Shown here piece by piece: positions 1 to 10,759 of a stretch of DNA of 64,000 nt. The stretch is from Elmis aenea (lineage: Eukaryota; Arthropoda; Insecta; Coleoptera; Elmidae), in NCBI GenBank assembly GCA_947652605.1, contig OX393577.1:47219494-47283493 (forward strand), written 5' to 3'. The notes beneath the pieces are model-generated. The model searched no databases, was not told where the DNA came from, and saw nothing but the letters and a program-made list of their open reading frames with translations. The stretch's first letter is position 1. Each line of letters begins with the position of its first letter. The position numbers and the translations under genes are program-made.

Positions 1-202
1 TAAACAGTAAGAATCGTTTCGTAGTAGTTCACTGTTTTGTTTCGCCTGAAATAATTTTGTAGTCAACTCCATGCAAAAGGTTTAATGGTAATAAGGTAAC
101 ACAAATAACGCAAATATTACGAAACTCGAGTGCTCAGAAACAATCCATGAACGATAATATTTTTAAACTAACAGTAAGTGTTGACAACGAACAATAATCA
201 TC

Positions 203-252
203 CTTATCACACGTAAAACATGTGCATTTTCGAGGGGATATAGGTATATAAG
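203..252 (+). promoter_or_regulatory. Core promoter of the carboxypeptidase gene (GATA site and TATA box)
   Basis: A TATA box (TATATAAG, 245-252) lies about 60 bp upstream of the ATG at 315, so transcription probably starts near 275-280. CTTATC at 203-208 is a GATAAG site on the other strand. GATA sites near the TATA box are typical of insect midgut digestive-enzyme genes, which fits the product. The motifs are seen; their use is inferred. Confidence 0.55.
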
Positions 253-314
253 AAAAAATTTCGCTCTTTAATATAAGTATACGTTTACTTTAAAGATAGC
301 TGTGAATATCAAAC

Positions 315-2372
315 ATGAAGATTTTACTTCTTTTAAGTGTTACACTGCTACTGGCAAATTGTCAGTATTTGTCTTATGATGGTTACAAAGTATTTAGAGT
401 GTTTTCTCAAAGCGCCCGTCAAGCTGAAATATTAAAAGTATTGGAAAGAAGTAATAAAGTAAGATCAAATTTTAATTATAAGTTATTCAAACAAAAATAT
501 AAAACTTCTTAGATAACTTTTTTAAATACACTTAAACCTGGATGTATTCGCTATTAGTATGTATTTGAAAATAATAATGCATTCAACATATGAGGCATAT
601 ACTTTCGATTTTATACAACCAACTAGTAGAAATTGTATACATGTTTTTCATATTTTAGTTCGATTTTTGGACAAACGGAGGGATAAAAGATTATGTTGAC
701 ATAATGGTTGCGCCTAAATATATCGAAGAATTCACAACAATGATGAGGAAAAACAGTTTTACATACAACACCTTCATCGAGGATGTTCAAAGGTAAATAA
801 ATTTGGTGTTGAATAAATAATTAGATTTATGAAAGAGAAGTTTTTCCCCTTCCTATACATATTGGTAATAGTGCATAGTTTAAATTTTAACGGAATTCAC
901 ATCTTTGTTTCCATTTTTCAATCAATAATGACTATTTTAGAACCATCAACTTGACACCAAAATTGAACAGGGACACTAAAGCCGTTGACTGGACCAATTA
1001 CAACTCGTTAACTGAAGTAAGTTGAACTTTACAATTTAAGCGGCAAATAGCTAGTAAAATACGTTATAGATCTATGATTGGATGGATTCACTTGAGGCAA
1101 CATACGACACTGTAATCGTAGTTGACGCTGGAATGTCTTACATGAACACAACAATTAAAGGAGTTAAGCTTACACTTGGTTCTTCTAGTGCTCCGGTGGC
1201 GTTTATTGAAGCAGGTATATAGCCTTTCATTGCAAAATTTAAAAAAAAAATAACGCGTTCCCGATTTTTCCACTAACGCACCCGGCATTCACAATTTAAT
1301 ACATTCTCGTTTGTGTATGTTAGGTTTTGCACATTTAGCAACTGTTTTAATTACCAGATATAATCAAGTATTTAAAATGAAACTGGCAAAATTTTTAAAG
1401 CAATTTGGTATTGTTCTTTAAATTGTAGGTATTCATGGTAGAGAATGGATAGCTCCAGCCACTGCCACCTATATAATTAACGAATTTCTTACGAGCTCAG
1501 ATCCTCAAATAAGAGCAGCAGCTGAAGCATTTGTTTGGTACATTGTACCAGTCTTCAATCCAGACAGCTACGAATATACTTTTACGGACGTAAGTTTTGT
1601 CTCTGATTTAGAATTCACCAATTACTTCTTGGAGTCTTGCAGGATAGACTATGGCGTAAAAATAGACAACCAAACAGCGGTACCGTTTGCACGGGCACTA
1701 ACTTGAACCGAAATTTTGCTTATATGCGACTTAATGGAGGAGGCAGTATCGAACCTTGCTCGGAATACTTCGCTGGTAAGAAAATTAACAGCGCCCCAGA
1801 GACTGCTTCCTTATCCGAATTCATTACGAGTGTATCCAGTAACATGAAACTGTACATAAGTTTGCATGCATACGCCCAGAAGCTTATGTTCCCATATGCA
1901 TACACATATAAGCCCTTGGATAATTATCAGGAACATGTAGGTAGTACGTTTTGTATGGTTGCCAAATATTAAGAGATCACTTTTCAGTATGATATAGCTG
2001 TTAAGGCAGTAGCAGCTTTAGAATCAGTACATGGAACTACGTACGAAATAGGAAGTATAGGAGAAATTAGCAGTAAGTACTTCACTTAAAAAATTTAGTT
2101 TTTCAATTTTTAAAAACCCCTAAACTGACAATATAACTTTCCAAATCATTTTGTACGTTTTTCAAAGATCAAACTATTTTATAGTGACAGCCGGTGGAAC
2201 CTGTGAGGATTGGGTAAAAGGAGTTTTAGGAACTCAATTCGTCTTCTTCTACGAGTTGCGGGATCAAGGGGAAAGTGGCTTCCTTCTACCTCCTGAACAA
2301 ATTAAGCCAACAGCCGAAGAGGCGCTCAAGTCTTTGGCGGTAATCGCTGAAGAGACCGTTCTTGCAATATAA
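315..2372 (+). CDS. Secreted zinc carboxypeptidase, M14A (carboxypeptidase A/B-like), 8 exons
   Basis: Exons 315-458, 659-792, 941-1016, 1070-1214, 1429-1589, 1643-1936, 1988-2072 and 2185-2372 join in frame to about 408 residues, the usual length for a pro-carboxypeptidase. It should remove C-terminal residues from peptides, probably in the gut lumen. Residues 1-16 are a signal peptide, then a propeptide to about residue 115, then the peptidase domain. Zinc ligands are in HGRE (His169, Glu172) and SLHAY (His295). Substrate-binding Arg225, Asn242 and Arg243 (NLNRNF) and catalytic Glu370 (YELRD) are present, as is the Cys236/Cys259 pair. The last junction is phased only by the acceptor at 2183-2184; the earlier AG at 2166-2167 leads to a stop. 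As spliced, the position of CPA Tyr248 is Met347 and the position of the specificity residue 255 is Glu354 (Asp in B-type enzymes). Substrate preference is therefore uncertain. Confidence 0.93.
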
Positions 2373-2391
2373 AATAAGATATGATATAATG

Positions 2392-2397
2392 AATAAA
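2392..2397 (+). terminator. Polyadenylation signal of the carboxypeptidase gene
   Basis: AATAAA lies 20 bp after the TAA stop, giving a very short 3' UTR, common for insect digestive-enzyme genes. Confidence 0.6.
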
Positions 2398-2399
2398 TA

Positions 2400-4227
2400 A
2401 ATTATACACAAAAAATTGTTTGAAAAATTTGGTGTACAGCTCTTAACACATATCAAAGTGAAGTTGAAATTGGTATAGGACACGATTTTTAGGGCATTTT
2501 ACAGACGATTTGAAGCGCTTTATGCAATTGGGCCTTTCTGCTGTTATCAGTAATATTATATTGTCTACGAAAGCTGCAGACGAATAAACGAATTGTAGAG
2601 AATACAACCGAGATTAAGACCATTTTTAATAATAGAGTGTATTACTGTAATGTAAACAAACGAAGCTTAAAAAATAAAAATCTAATTTTGTCTTTGAAAA
2701 AACAGAGTTAGAGTAATAGTAGTATATGGGATACTTTCTAAATATAAAACACTTTAAAATGTCAGGTTGGCAGTGGGAAGAAACTTTTTGATCACAGATA
2801 ACGCATTATAAACACACGGAAGGCGCATTTTTATCATTAAAAAAATTATTGGCGGAACGATTTACAAAAATATTTGATTAAGTAATATCTAAGTGTTTTA
2901 GATTCAATTTAAATTTTGTGGTCTATTCCGTCATAACAAAAACTCATCGCTAAAATGAACTTACTAAAGAATTTCTTATAAGAATTGATACACAATGAGC
3001 AGAAAAGTACGGGCCAAGCAAAACAAAGCAAACCACATGAATAAAGCATAGAAATAATCGCTAAAGCATTTTAAATGTAAACATATGAATGTATAAATAA
3101 AAAACCACTTATTTGTAAAATAGTGATTTATGTACCAAGGCAGTAAAGTTCGATTTTTTATTACGAGTGTGGATATTATTTACCGAGACGAATAACGAGA
3201 CGAAAAAATATAGGGGACTTTTTAACTAAACTTATACATTTACATTTAAGATAAATCAAACAGAGTCTAATAAATTATGAATGGTATGGTACAAAAATGT
3301 GTACGGTTTAAGCGAAATAGTTTAACAAAATTACGTTAAACGTTATAAAACAAGCACACATCTTGCCCACACAGTGTGTGGCGCCAATTTAATAACATCA
3401 GTTTCGTTTAATTTTTTTGGCACAAAACAACAGGATTCATTGTTTAAATCTGATATTTAGCCAAATACATTTACCTAATAGTTTTATAATTCAAGGTCAT
3501 CATCAAAGGCGAGTTTATGATGGATAACGCTGCGTAAAAAAAACTTAAGTAAGCTAAATAGTGGTAGAAAGTAAAAAGGACATAAAAACCAAACACAAAC
3601 AATTAATTTCGGGTATCTAAAGTAGTATCAAAGTAGTGTGATGATGTTTTGTTTATTGTGTAAGTATACGCTTTTAACACTCTTATTCAGCTTAGGACAA
3701 AACTTTTCACCTGACCGGTATAATTTTGTTAAGCCTTTAAATACTTTTTAAGCTGCATTTTTGCACATAAATATTAATTGTTTTTAGATTAAAATTAATA
3801 TAATTTCCACAGATGATAGTTGTTTTTACCCATTCTATATGGGTACTAGGTGTTTTGCTTTTCCGTAAACTTGAATGTTTTAAATTAGGCCCATTGTACT
3901 GCCCACGTGTAAATTGTGATCTTTACAATTCGTTCGTATTCGCGATCAAGCGAAGTCTGTTGCCCATTTCCATATATGGCATTGTAAATTGTATTCCCAA
4001 CGTCTTGTCGACTAGAACATGTGGACGACCTCGGCCTAGTTGGTTACCAAAATGAACTGTTTTCGGTAATACCAACAAATAATTTACAAGATATTTTACG
4101 GTAAACAAATTAACTTTTATCGACAAATTATCTTTAAGATAGTCAATATTTAAGAACTTGTGTAAACTTGCAAAAAAAAATTATCTAGAAAACGTTTAAA
4201 CATAAACAACATCAATTAATAATTTCT
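2400..4227. other. Intergenic, no gene seen
   Basis: AT-rich sequence. An 80-codon open frame at 3813-4055 (+) matches no family I know and has no convincing splice context. No transposon ends were recognised here. Confidence 0.5.
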
Positions 4228-4236
4228 TTATTTTAT

Positions 4237-4412
4237 GGTTGTGGCTATTTGCACCTACAGTAGGTACGAATAATTAATTGGTTATTTGCACCTACTGTAG
4301 GTACGAATAATTGGCTATTTGCACCTACTGTAGGTACGAATAATTGGCTATTTGCACCTACTGTAGGTAGATACGAATAATTGGCTATTTGCACCTACTG
4401 TATAGGCATATA
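4237..4412 (+). repeat. Left tandem array of the Foldback-like element
   Basis: About five direct copies of a unit holding the near-palindrome CACCTACTGTAGGTACGAAT, with spacers of GGCTATTTG type. The fourth copy carries a small ATAC insertion, and the last is truncated after CTGTATAGG. Confidence 0.9.
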
Positions 4413-6027
4413 CCGATTGTAACTGAGTTCTGGTACACCCCCTTTTTTACTTTAGTTTTAATTTTTCATAAATAAACTTTTATACAGATAATATGTGTAA
4501 ATACTGGGTTATATGAACGCATGTACACTATTATTTCAATTCCGGTTTCGTCGGAAATTACCCTAACTTTGTTATTTCAAATGGAACACACTGTATATTT
4601 TATATTTTTGGAAAGAGGAGGCAACTTTGAATACAACTGCATCATTTTGATTAATTTTAATAACCTCAAATAATTTTTGGACAAATATTTATTTGCCGTT
4701 TTTCGTACATTTTAATTAACATTTAGGTTACTTTAATCGGTTTTGAAGGTTGCAGACTATTTTTTGAACAATTACATTATATTTGTGTTGAAAGGCTGCC
4801 TGCCTCAAAGACTTAAAATATTATAAAAACTTATTTAGATATTCTATTAATCGTAGTATACTGTGCATAATTGCAACAAATTATCACTAAATTTTTTTAA
4901 TAAATAACTATATTAGTTACAACCAGGGCATGAAACCGGTTTTTTAAACCGGTTTAAAAAACCGGTTAACCGTTATTTTTTGTCAGAAAAAGTGATTTTT
5001 AACCGAAACCGAAACCGTTATTTTTAAAGGCAAAAAAAACGGTAACCTTTAACCAAAATATTAAAAAACCGGTTTTTTTAACGTCTTTTTTTTAATAAAA
5101 ATTACGATGAAAAATACAAAATCTGTAGTAAATGCGATTAGTTCACCAAAAGTCATTACTGAACTCTTGATTGTACATTTATTATAAAATTATAAATAAA
5201 TAATATCATTTCATACTTTGCATTCCTGATCTAAATAATTTTAAAAACCGGTTAATTTAACCCGTTTTTTCTAAACCGGTTTTTTACGAATAAAACCGGT
5301 TTTTCAACAAAAACCGTTATAAAAATAAAGTTCTCGATTTCGGTTAACCGTTAACCAAAAATTTTTTCGGTTTCGAGCCCTGGTTACAACTATAATTTGT
5401 TTTGTTGCACTTAAGCACAGTGTATTGCGATTAATAGGATATCTTAACAAGTTTTTATAACATTTTAAGTCTGTGAAGCAGCAATCCAACACAAATATAA
5501 GTTATTGGTATTGTTAAATTCGTCAGGAAATACTCTTTTTTAATAATATTTGTCAAAAAACCGATTTGCAATCTTCAAAGCCGATTAAAGTAACCTAAAT
5601 GGCAATTAAAATTTACAAAAACATTTGTCGAACACTTGTCAAAATAAAATTAAATTTATGCAGGTCACAGTTCAGTTAATAAAAAAATAAATTATTGTTC
5701 AAAATTATTTAAGGTTACTTAAATTAACCAAAGTCCTACACGGTAGAGGGACTTATGACTAAATAAAAATAAAAAAGTAACCAAACCAGTGCAGTTGAAT
5801 TCATAATTGCCTCCTCTTTCTAAAAATGTATATATATATAGGGTGTTCCATTTGAAATAACAAAGTTAGGGCAATTTCCAGCGAAACCGAAAGTGAGATA
5901 ATAGTGTAATATTTTCTGTTCAAATATTCCGGTTATTTACACATATCATATGTCTAAAAGTTTATTTACCTATGTACAATTAAAACTACAGAAAAAAGGA
6001 GGTGTACCAGGCCTTAGTTACATGTGG
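4410..6027. mobile_element. Large palindromic mariner-type MITE (family P, copy 1)
   Basis: About 480 bp at the left (TGTAACTGAGTTCTGGTACA...) is mirrored at the right, ending ...GGTGTACCAGGCC. The arms are degenerate but clear, for example CCGGTTTCGTCGGAAATT near 4541 against AATTTCCAGCGAAACCGAAA near 5874. A hAT MITE sits in the loop. It is the same family as 51207-52477, where the arms are better preserved. The outer limits of this copy are blurred. Confidence 0.75.
4924..5382. mobile_element. hAT-type MITE, 459 bp, rich in AACCGGTT motifs
   Basis: The tips are CAGGGC and GCCCTG, with a perfect 8-bp target duplication GTTACAAC (4916-4923 and 5383-5390). The interior is dominated by AAACCGGTTTT-like motifs in both orientations, so the single strand could fold extensively. 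It is inserted in the loop of the surrounding palindromic element and is therefore younger. Confidence 0.9.
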
Positions 6028-6029
6028 TA

Positions 6030-7539
6030 TACAGGGTGGTGCTTTTTTCGATGCTCACCATTGCTATCTTGGAAACGGTAAGAGATACAAGGTCGGTTAA
6101 ATTAGAGAAAAGTTGCACATTTTTATGGCGATTAAGAATCTGATAAGAAATCCTGGATATTTTGATTCGTTTTTGATTTATTACAAAAAAACTGAAAAAT
6201 GTGAATTTAGAAAAATATTATTATGTTCCCTACCATTGACGCCATTTCATTTAAACTTGGTAACTTTATGTTTTTGACCGTCCTGGGTTTGATGACGTCA
6301 ATAGAAATTTTCTAAACCTTCTGGATTTCAAGTTGCGTTAGTCAACTTTTTTATTTCTTATGGCCGCCATATTGGATTTTTACACCATCAGACAGACAAA
6401 AAAATTTGCTTTTCAGATTGGTAACAACATACCTTTTTTCTTTCAAAAAACTTGTTGAAATTTGAAAATTTGTGTAAATCATTCATAAAATCGAGAATGC
6501 TCTGAAAAACAATTGAAACTATGAGATGAATAAAAGCTACAGAATTGGTCTAATGATAACAAAATTAAGATAGTTGGAAACATATTTAGAAGATATGTTA
6601 GGCGAATTGCCATTATTAACAATTCAAAATCATCAGTAGTTTCAGCAAGAAGGTGCTGGTCCTTACAACGCCCGCATTGTAAAAGAATATTAATTTAGAT
6701 GTACGCTTTCAAAATTCTTGACTTGGTACGTTTGGTCCTGTTCATTGGCCTCCGCGATCGCCATGTTTAACGCCTATGGATTACTTTTACATTGATGTTG
6801 TTTATGCAACCCCAACGGAAAATATTGAACTTCTTCGCCGTAAAATCAAAAATGCTTTAGACTCTATTTCGAGACAAACTATCCTAAACGCAGTGGACGA
6901 AATGAATTTGAGGACTAACCACTACATCATACATAACGGCGTGCACTTTAAACAATTTAAATAATTATTTATCTGGTGTTTTAAATTAATTGTCATTTCG
7001 TTATTTTATTAGACCTATAAAATGTTGTGTCACTTTTATTTATATTATAATTTCAATTGTTTTTCAGAACATTCGCGATTTTATAGATTATTTATACAAA
7101 TTTTCAAATTTCAACAAGTTTTTTGAAAGAAAAAAAGTATGTTGGTTACCAATCTGAAAAGCTAATTTTTTGTCTGTCTGATGGTGTAAAAATCCAATAT
7201 GGCGGCCATAAGAAATAAAAAAGTTGACTATCGCAACTTGAAATCTAGTAGGCTTAGAAAATTTCTGTTGAAGTCATCAAACCCAGGACGGTAAAAAACA
7301 TAAAGTTACCAAGTTTAAATGAAATGGCATCAATGGTAGGGAAGATAATAATATTTTTCTAAAATCACATTTTTCAGTTTTTTTGTAATAAATCAAAAAC
7401 GAATCAAAATATCCAGGATTTCTTTTCAGATTCTTAATCGCCATAAAAATGTGCAACTTTTCTCTAATTTAACCGACCTTGTATCTCTTACCGTTTCCAA
7501 GATAGCAATGGTGAGCGTCGAAAAAAGCACCACCCTGTA
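6030..7539. mobile_element. Mariner-type element (family G, copy 1) with transposase remnant
   Basis: Inverted termini of about 450 bp start TACAGGGTGGTGCTTTTTTC and end with the complement CACCACCCTGTA. TA precedes the left end. The arms include the shared block GGAAACGGTAAGAGATAC. The core keeps a scrap of transposase (6731-6964). A truncated relative starts at 47258. Confidence 0.85.
6731..6964 (+). pseudogene. Transposase C-terminal remnant (IS630/Tc1/mariner superfamily)
   Basis: Translation reads FGPVHWPPRSPCLTPMDYF, then a helical tail to TAA at 6964. W-P-x-R-S-P-x-L-T-P-x-D/E-x-F is the third acidic catalytic block of this superfamily, where the last acidic residue precedes the ...FLW segment. 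Here FLW has become FYID. Upstream reading frames are broken, so no complete enzyme exists. Confidence 0.75.
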
Positions 7540-7544
7540 TCCCT

Positions 7545-7736
7545 ATACAGTAGGTGCAAATAGCCAATTATTCGTACTTACTGTAGGTGCAAATAGCCAA
7601 TTATTCGTACCTACTGTAGGTGCAAATAGCCAATTATTCGTACCTACTGTAGGTGCAAATAGCCAATTAATCGTACCTACTGTAGGTGCAAATAGACAAT
7701 TATTCGCACCTACTGTAGGTGCAAATAGCCACAACC
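7545..7736 (-). repeat. Right tandem array of the Foldback-like element (inverted)
   Basis: About five to six copies of the same unit in reverse orientation to the left array, ending GCAAATAGCCACAACC. The repetitive open frames over this stretch on both strands are an artefact of the unit. Confidence 0.9.
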
Positions 7737-7745
7737 TTATTTTAT

Positions 7746-8700
7746 AGCCCAAGTTTAAAACAATGTTTATAGATCATTATCTAAAATTTATTGCAGGAAC
7801 ATTTGTCCAGGAACTAGGTAGATATCTTCGAAATTTAATTAAAATGTTTTACAGTTTGAACTGTCTACAGAGTCTACATGATTATCAAACTAAATCTTTA
7901 CAACGAAGTTTTAAAAATAACATTGACATTAGAATATCAAGTTAAAAGATTATAAGGAAGTAACTATTAAAATTGCTTGGGGGGAATTGCCAGTACGTTA
8001 AAGTTTTATAAGTTTAAAAAGTTTTATAAGTTTAAAAAACGAAGGACGGTCAATATTACAATAACATGAAATTATTGAACTCATATTCTACATAACAATT
8101 TATACAAAATATATTTACAAAAAAAAAAATGAATCAACTAAATAAAATTAAAGTTTGGTGAAACAATCAAAAAGTTGCATGTAATAGAGCAATATTTTTA
8201 GATATTTAAAATATAAAATAAACCAATAAGGCGAATATTAAAATCTTTTACTTTATTAAATTCTCTATTGTTAAAGGTAGAAAATTGAGTTTTGTATACG
8301 TAAATTACAAAAGACGCCAATTAAATTGGTGTCACCAGCTTTTTTTGATATACGTATGTTTATAACTTCTTATCAGCGCCATATAAAATATTTATTATGA
8401 TAGATAACATTTGTTTTTCTCGACTGAATGCAATATCACACGAGTTAGAACTTTTTTAGGAATAATGTTTAAGTTTTATATCTGATGAATAAAAACAGTT
8501 CCACAAGAATATCAAACAACTACTTTATGATAAGCATGAATGAAAGTGATGAAAAATCCCAAAAACATATAAAAGCACACGAGCACACAAGAGGCAAATT
8601 TGGGAATCCACGACTTACCCGTGAAGATAAATTCTGTGACTAAAATCCATGTGTGCGTGTGCGTCAATAATTTAAAAAAAAAAGAAAAAGTACAAGTTAG
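7746..8700. other. Non-coding AT-rich stretch
   Basis: No gene, transposon end or structured repeat was recognised. It may be the intron of the minus-strand gene whose first exon is 8735-8950. Confidence 0.4.
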
Positions 8701-8734
8701 TTAATTAAGGAATAATCAAAATGTCTTTACTCAC

Positions 8735-8950
8735 CCAAGAAGTGGCTTTCTCTACTTTCTGTTCAGCACACGGAGGTTCTTCTACAACTTCTTTTACTTC
8801 AGAAGATGGACTTGTTGTATGCCATTTAGTAGGATCAAGCATCCATCCATATCCATTTCCATGCCAACCATATCCGTTGGCTGCGCATGGAGGTTGTTGA
8901 TATGGTAGCTGAGGATAGGCGTTTTGGTACTGCTGGTAGAACGAAGACAT
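8735..8950 (-). CDS. 5' coding exon of an unrecognised gene (72 residues visible)
   Basis: The ATG is at 8950 and the frame runs 72 codons to a strong donor (TGG|GTGAGT at 8734-8729), phase 0. The peptide starts MSSFYQQYQNAYPQLPYQQP and is rich in Tyr, Gln, Pro and Gly, with two NGYGW repeats (the second followed by MLDPTKWHTT), then a Glu/Lys/Val-rich acidic stretch. No signal peptide or membrane segment is seen. The composition resembles the disordered N-terminus of a transcription factor, and YGWM loosely recalls the YPWM hexapeptide of Hox proteins, but no homeodomain was found downstream, so this is only a suggestion. The following exon must lie at lower coordinates. None was recognised before 2400, so the carboxypeptidase gene could even lie inside its intron. 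Confidence 0.6.
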
Positions 8951-9633
8951 GACGGAGAATTAAAATCACACGTTCGGAGGCCAAAGAACCGTCCTGAAAT
9001 TCCAATATTCAATATCAAACACTCTTAATTTGACAATATTTGCGCAGAACAGTACTGGACCATAACTCGTATTATTGTATAATTTAAGTGTTCTGCTATC
9101 GCTTTAATTAAATAATTACCGTCTTATTAGAATGACTTAAAACTGCAGTTACAAGTTACGTTCTATCTTTTTGTATATACTAAATAAGTTTGCTTTTGGT
9201 GTTGAACCAATCACCGATATGTTGGGACGATCTTCTACTCCCGGACAAATATTATCAATCTTGGTTTTAATTCGTCGGAAAGGGATTCTTTAACGTGGAA
9301 TGTTTTAACATACAACCTGTAAAATTTACTAATCTAAAAATGTACAAAAAATATTCTCCTCCAAAAATTTAAATGCCCAGGAGCCTAGGACTAATGCTGC
9401 TTGAATATTAGTATTAATAGTATGTAGCTACCGAATACACTGACTTTCAAAGCGCCGAAGTTGGGCGTTGCAATGTACTAAATTAGAATATCATTAACCA
9501 AACAAATTAACCTACAATATCGAATAATAAGCAGAAGCTATTTATTTTATATAATATGTACTCATTTACACAATATAATACAACTAAAGTTAGCCATGGC
9601 AGATTTGAATTCCTTTTTTTTTCTTACTTCAAA
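8951..9633. other. Region upstream of the minus-strand exon
   Basis: It presumably holds the 5' UTR and promoter of the minus-strand gene starting at 8950. No clear TATA box or other coding sequence was identified. Confidence 0.3.
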
Positions 9634-9635
9634 TA

Positions 9636-10262
9636 TACAGGGTGTGTAAAAATTGGCGGAAGGGCTACACGGGGCGATGTTCTTCGTAAAATTCTAAGTC
9701 GAAAATCTTAATACGAAAATGTTGTACCACGCTTGCTGTGTCTGCAAGAGGTCCTCAAAGCTTTGACATTTAGTCCTTTAATAGGCGTTATTATTTAATA
9801 CTTGCAAATGAAAAAGCTGCAATTTGGAATAAAAATAGATTTCGAATAGTATTTTTCCTAGATATTGTGTTCTTCCTTTCAAAAATTGGTGTTGAAACTA
9901 TGTAAATCACTGATTTTAATGACAGTAATACATATAGCAACATTGTCCTTAGCTGTCATCTCTGTTTTTCTCGTAATTATTTCTTGTTTGTGTTTTACGA
10001 TACCCAAACGTTTGCAGCTATGTTTACGAACTGAAGGCTTTCAGTTCGAACAAAAAATGTAAATACCTAAGTAAAAATTGCTGATAAAAAAATGTCCAAA
10101 CGCAAATGAATGTATGCAATGTTGCCAATTTTTTTTTCTTTAAATGGTTCCTGAGGCCATAGGAAGCATGGTACAACATTTTCGTATTAAGATTTTCGAC
10201 TTGGAATTTTACGAAGAACATCGCTCCGTGTAGCCCTTCCGCCAATTTTTACACACCCTGTA
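9636..10262. mobile_element. Mariner-type MITE (family K, copy 1), 627 bp, TA flanked
   Basis: Inverted ends of about 100 bp begin TACAGGGTGTGTAAAAATTG, with TA on both sides (9634-9635 and 10263-10264). The open frames over it are read-through of the inverted repeats. The copy at 58595-59210 is the same element in the reverse orientation. Confidence 0.9.
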
Positions 10263-10319
10263 TAAGGGTTGATACAGTTATTTTCAATGTGTTTATATCT
10301 CTTTTAGTCTTTTAGAAAA

Positions 10320-10755
10320 TATTTCTGTTGCGAAAAGATCAAATGCACTTTTCCATAAAAACTTAATTCTTATGTTTAGTTGGGTTTCAATACATTTTAG
10401 CTTAAGAGTCTATTGTCAAAATGTTCTTGCATAACTGCTGATTCTGACTAAATTGTTCTTAATCTTGTTCACATCTTGTTTTTTTTTTCACAAACTACTT
10501 TTTGTTTTATAACGTTTATCTTAAAAAAAATCTACATAAAAATCTAAAAATATATCTGTAAATGTTTTCCATATTTACAACAATAACGGATAGGTACCAT
10601 ACACATAATTTTTAAGTTTAACGCATAATTTAAAAAACCGGAAATGATACGATATTTCTAAAAAAGATTTTTCTTAGAAAAATTGCATTTTCTCTATCGT
10701 ACATTTTAAGCAATATATCCATGTAACCCCATCGAATTTGGTCCACCCTGTCCCG
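10320..10755 (-). mobile_element. Half of a mariner-type element (family W)
   Basis: It ends ...CATCGAATTTGGTCCACCCTG and resembles the right half of the element at 28290-30584 (GAAATGATA..ATATTTCT, CCATGTAA.CCCATCGAATTTGG). No matching left end is nearby. Confidence 0.6.
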
Positions 10756-10759
10756 TAGT

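Larger units (their letters stand above)
4237..7736. mobile_element. Foldback-like DNA element with tandem-repeat termini and 9-bp target duplication
   Basis: The element begins GGTTGTGGCTATTTGCACC and ends with its reverse complement, and is flanked by the identical 9-mer TTATTTTAT (4228-4236 and 7737-7745). Each end is about five copies of a roughly 33-bp unit, in opposite orientation at the two ends. Long inverted termini built of short direct repeats plus a 9-bp duplication are the known hallmarks of Foldback (FB) elements, related to Mutator-like transposases. No transposase of its own remains. The interior consists of later insertions: a palindromic mariner-type element (about 4410-6027, itself holding a hAT MITE) and a second mariner-type element (6030-7539). 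Confidence 0.85.

Noticed and set aside
2151..2184. Extending the last carboxypeptidase exon upstream to 2168
   Set aside because: The AG at 2166-2167 gives the wrong phase and an immediate stop; the acceptor at 2183-2184 restores the conserved block without gaps.
3813..4055. 80-codon frame with several Cys (+)
   Set aside because: No signal peptide, no family signature, no convincing splice context; within random expectation.
7451..7752. Repetitive open reading frames on both strands with VGANSQLFVPT-type repeats
   Set aside because: They are translations of the tandem array of the Foldback-like element; the unit length being a multiple of three keeps the frame open.
10024..10245. 73-codon frame (-)
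   Set aside because: Lies entirely in the terminal inverted repeat of a family K MITE.
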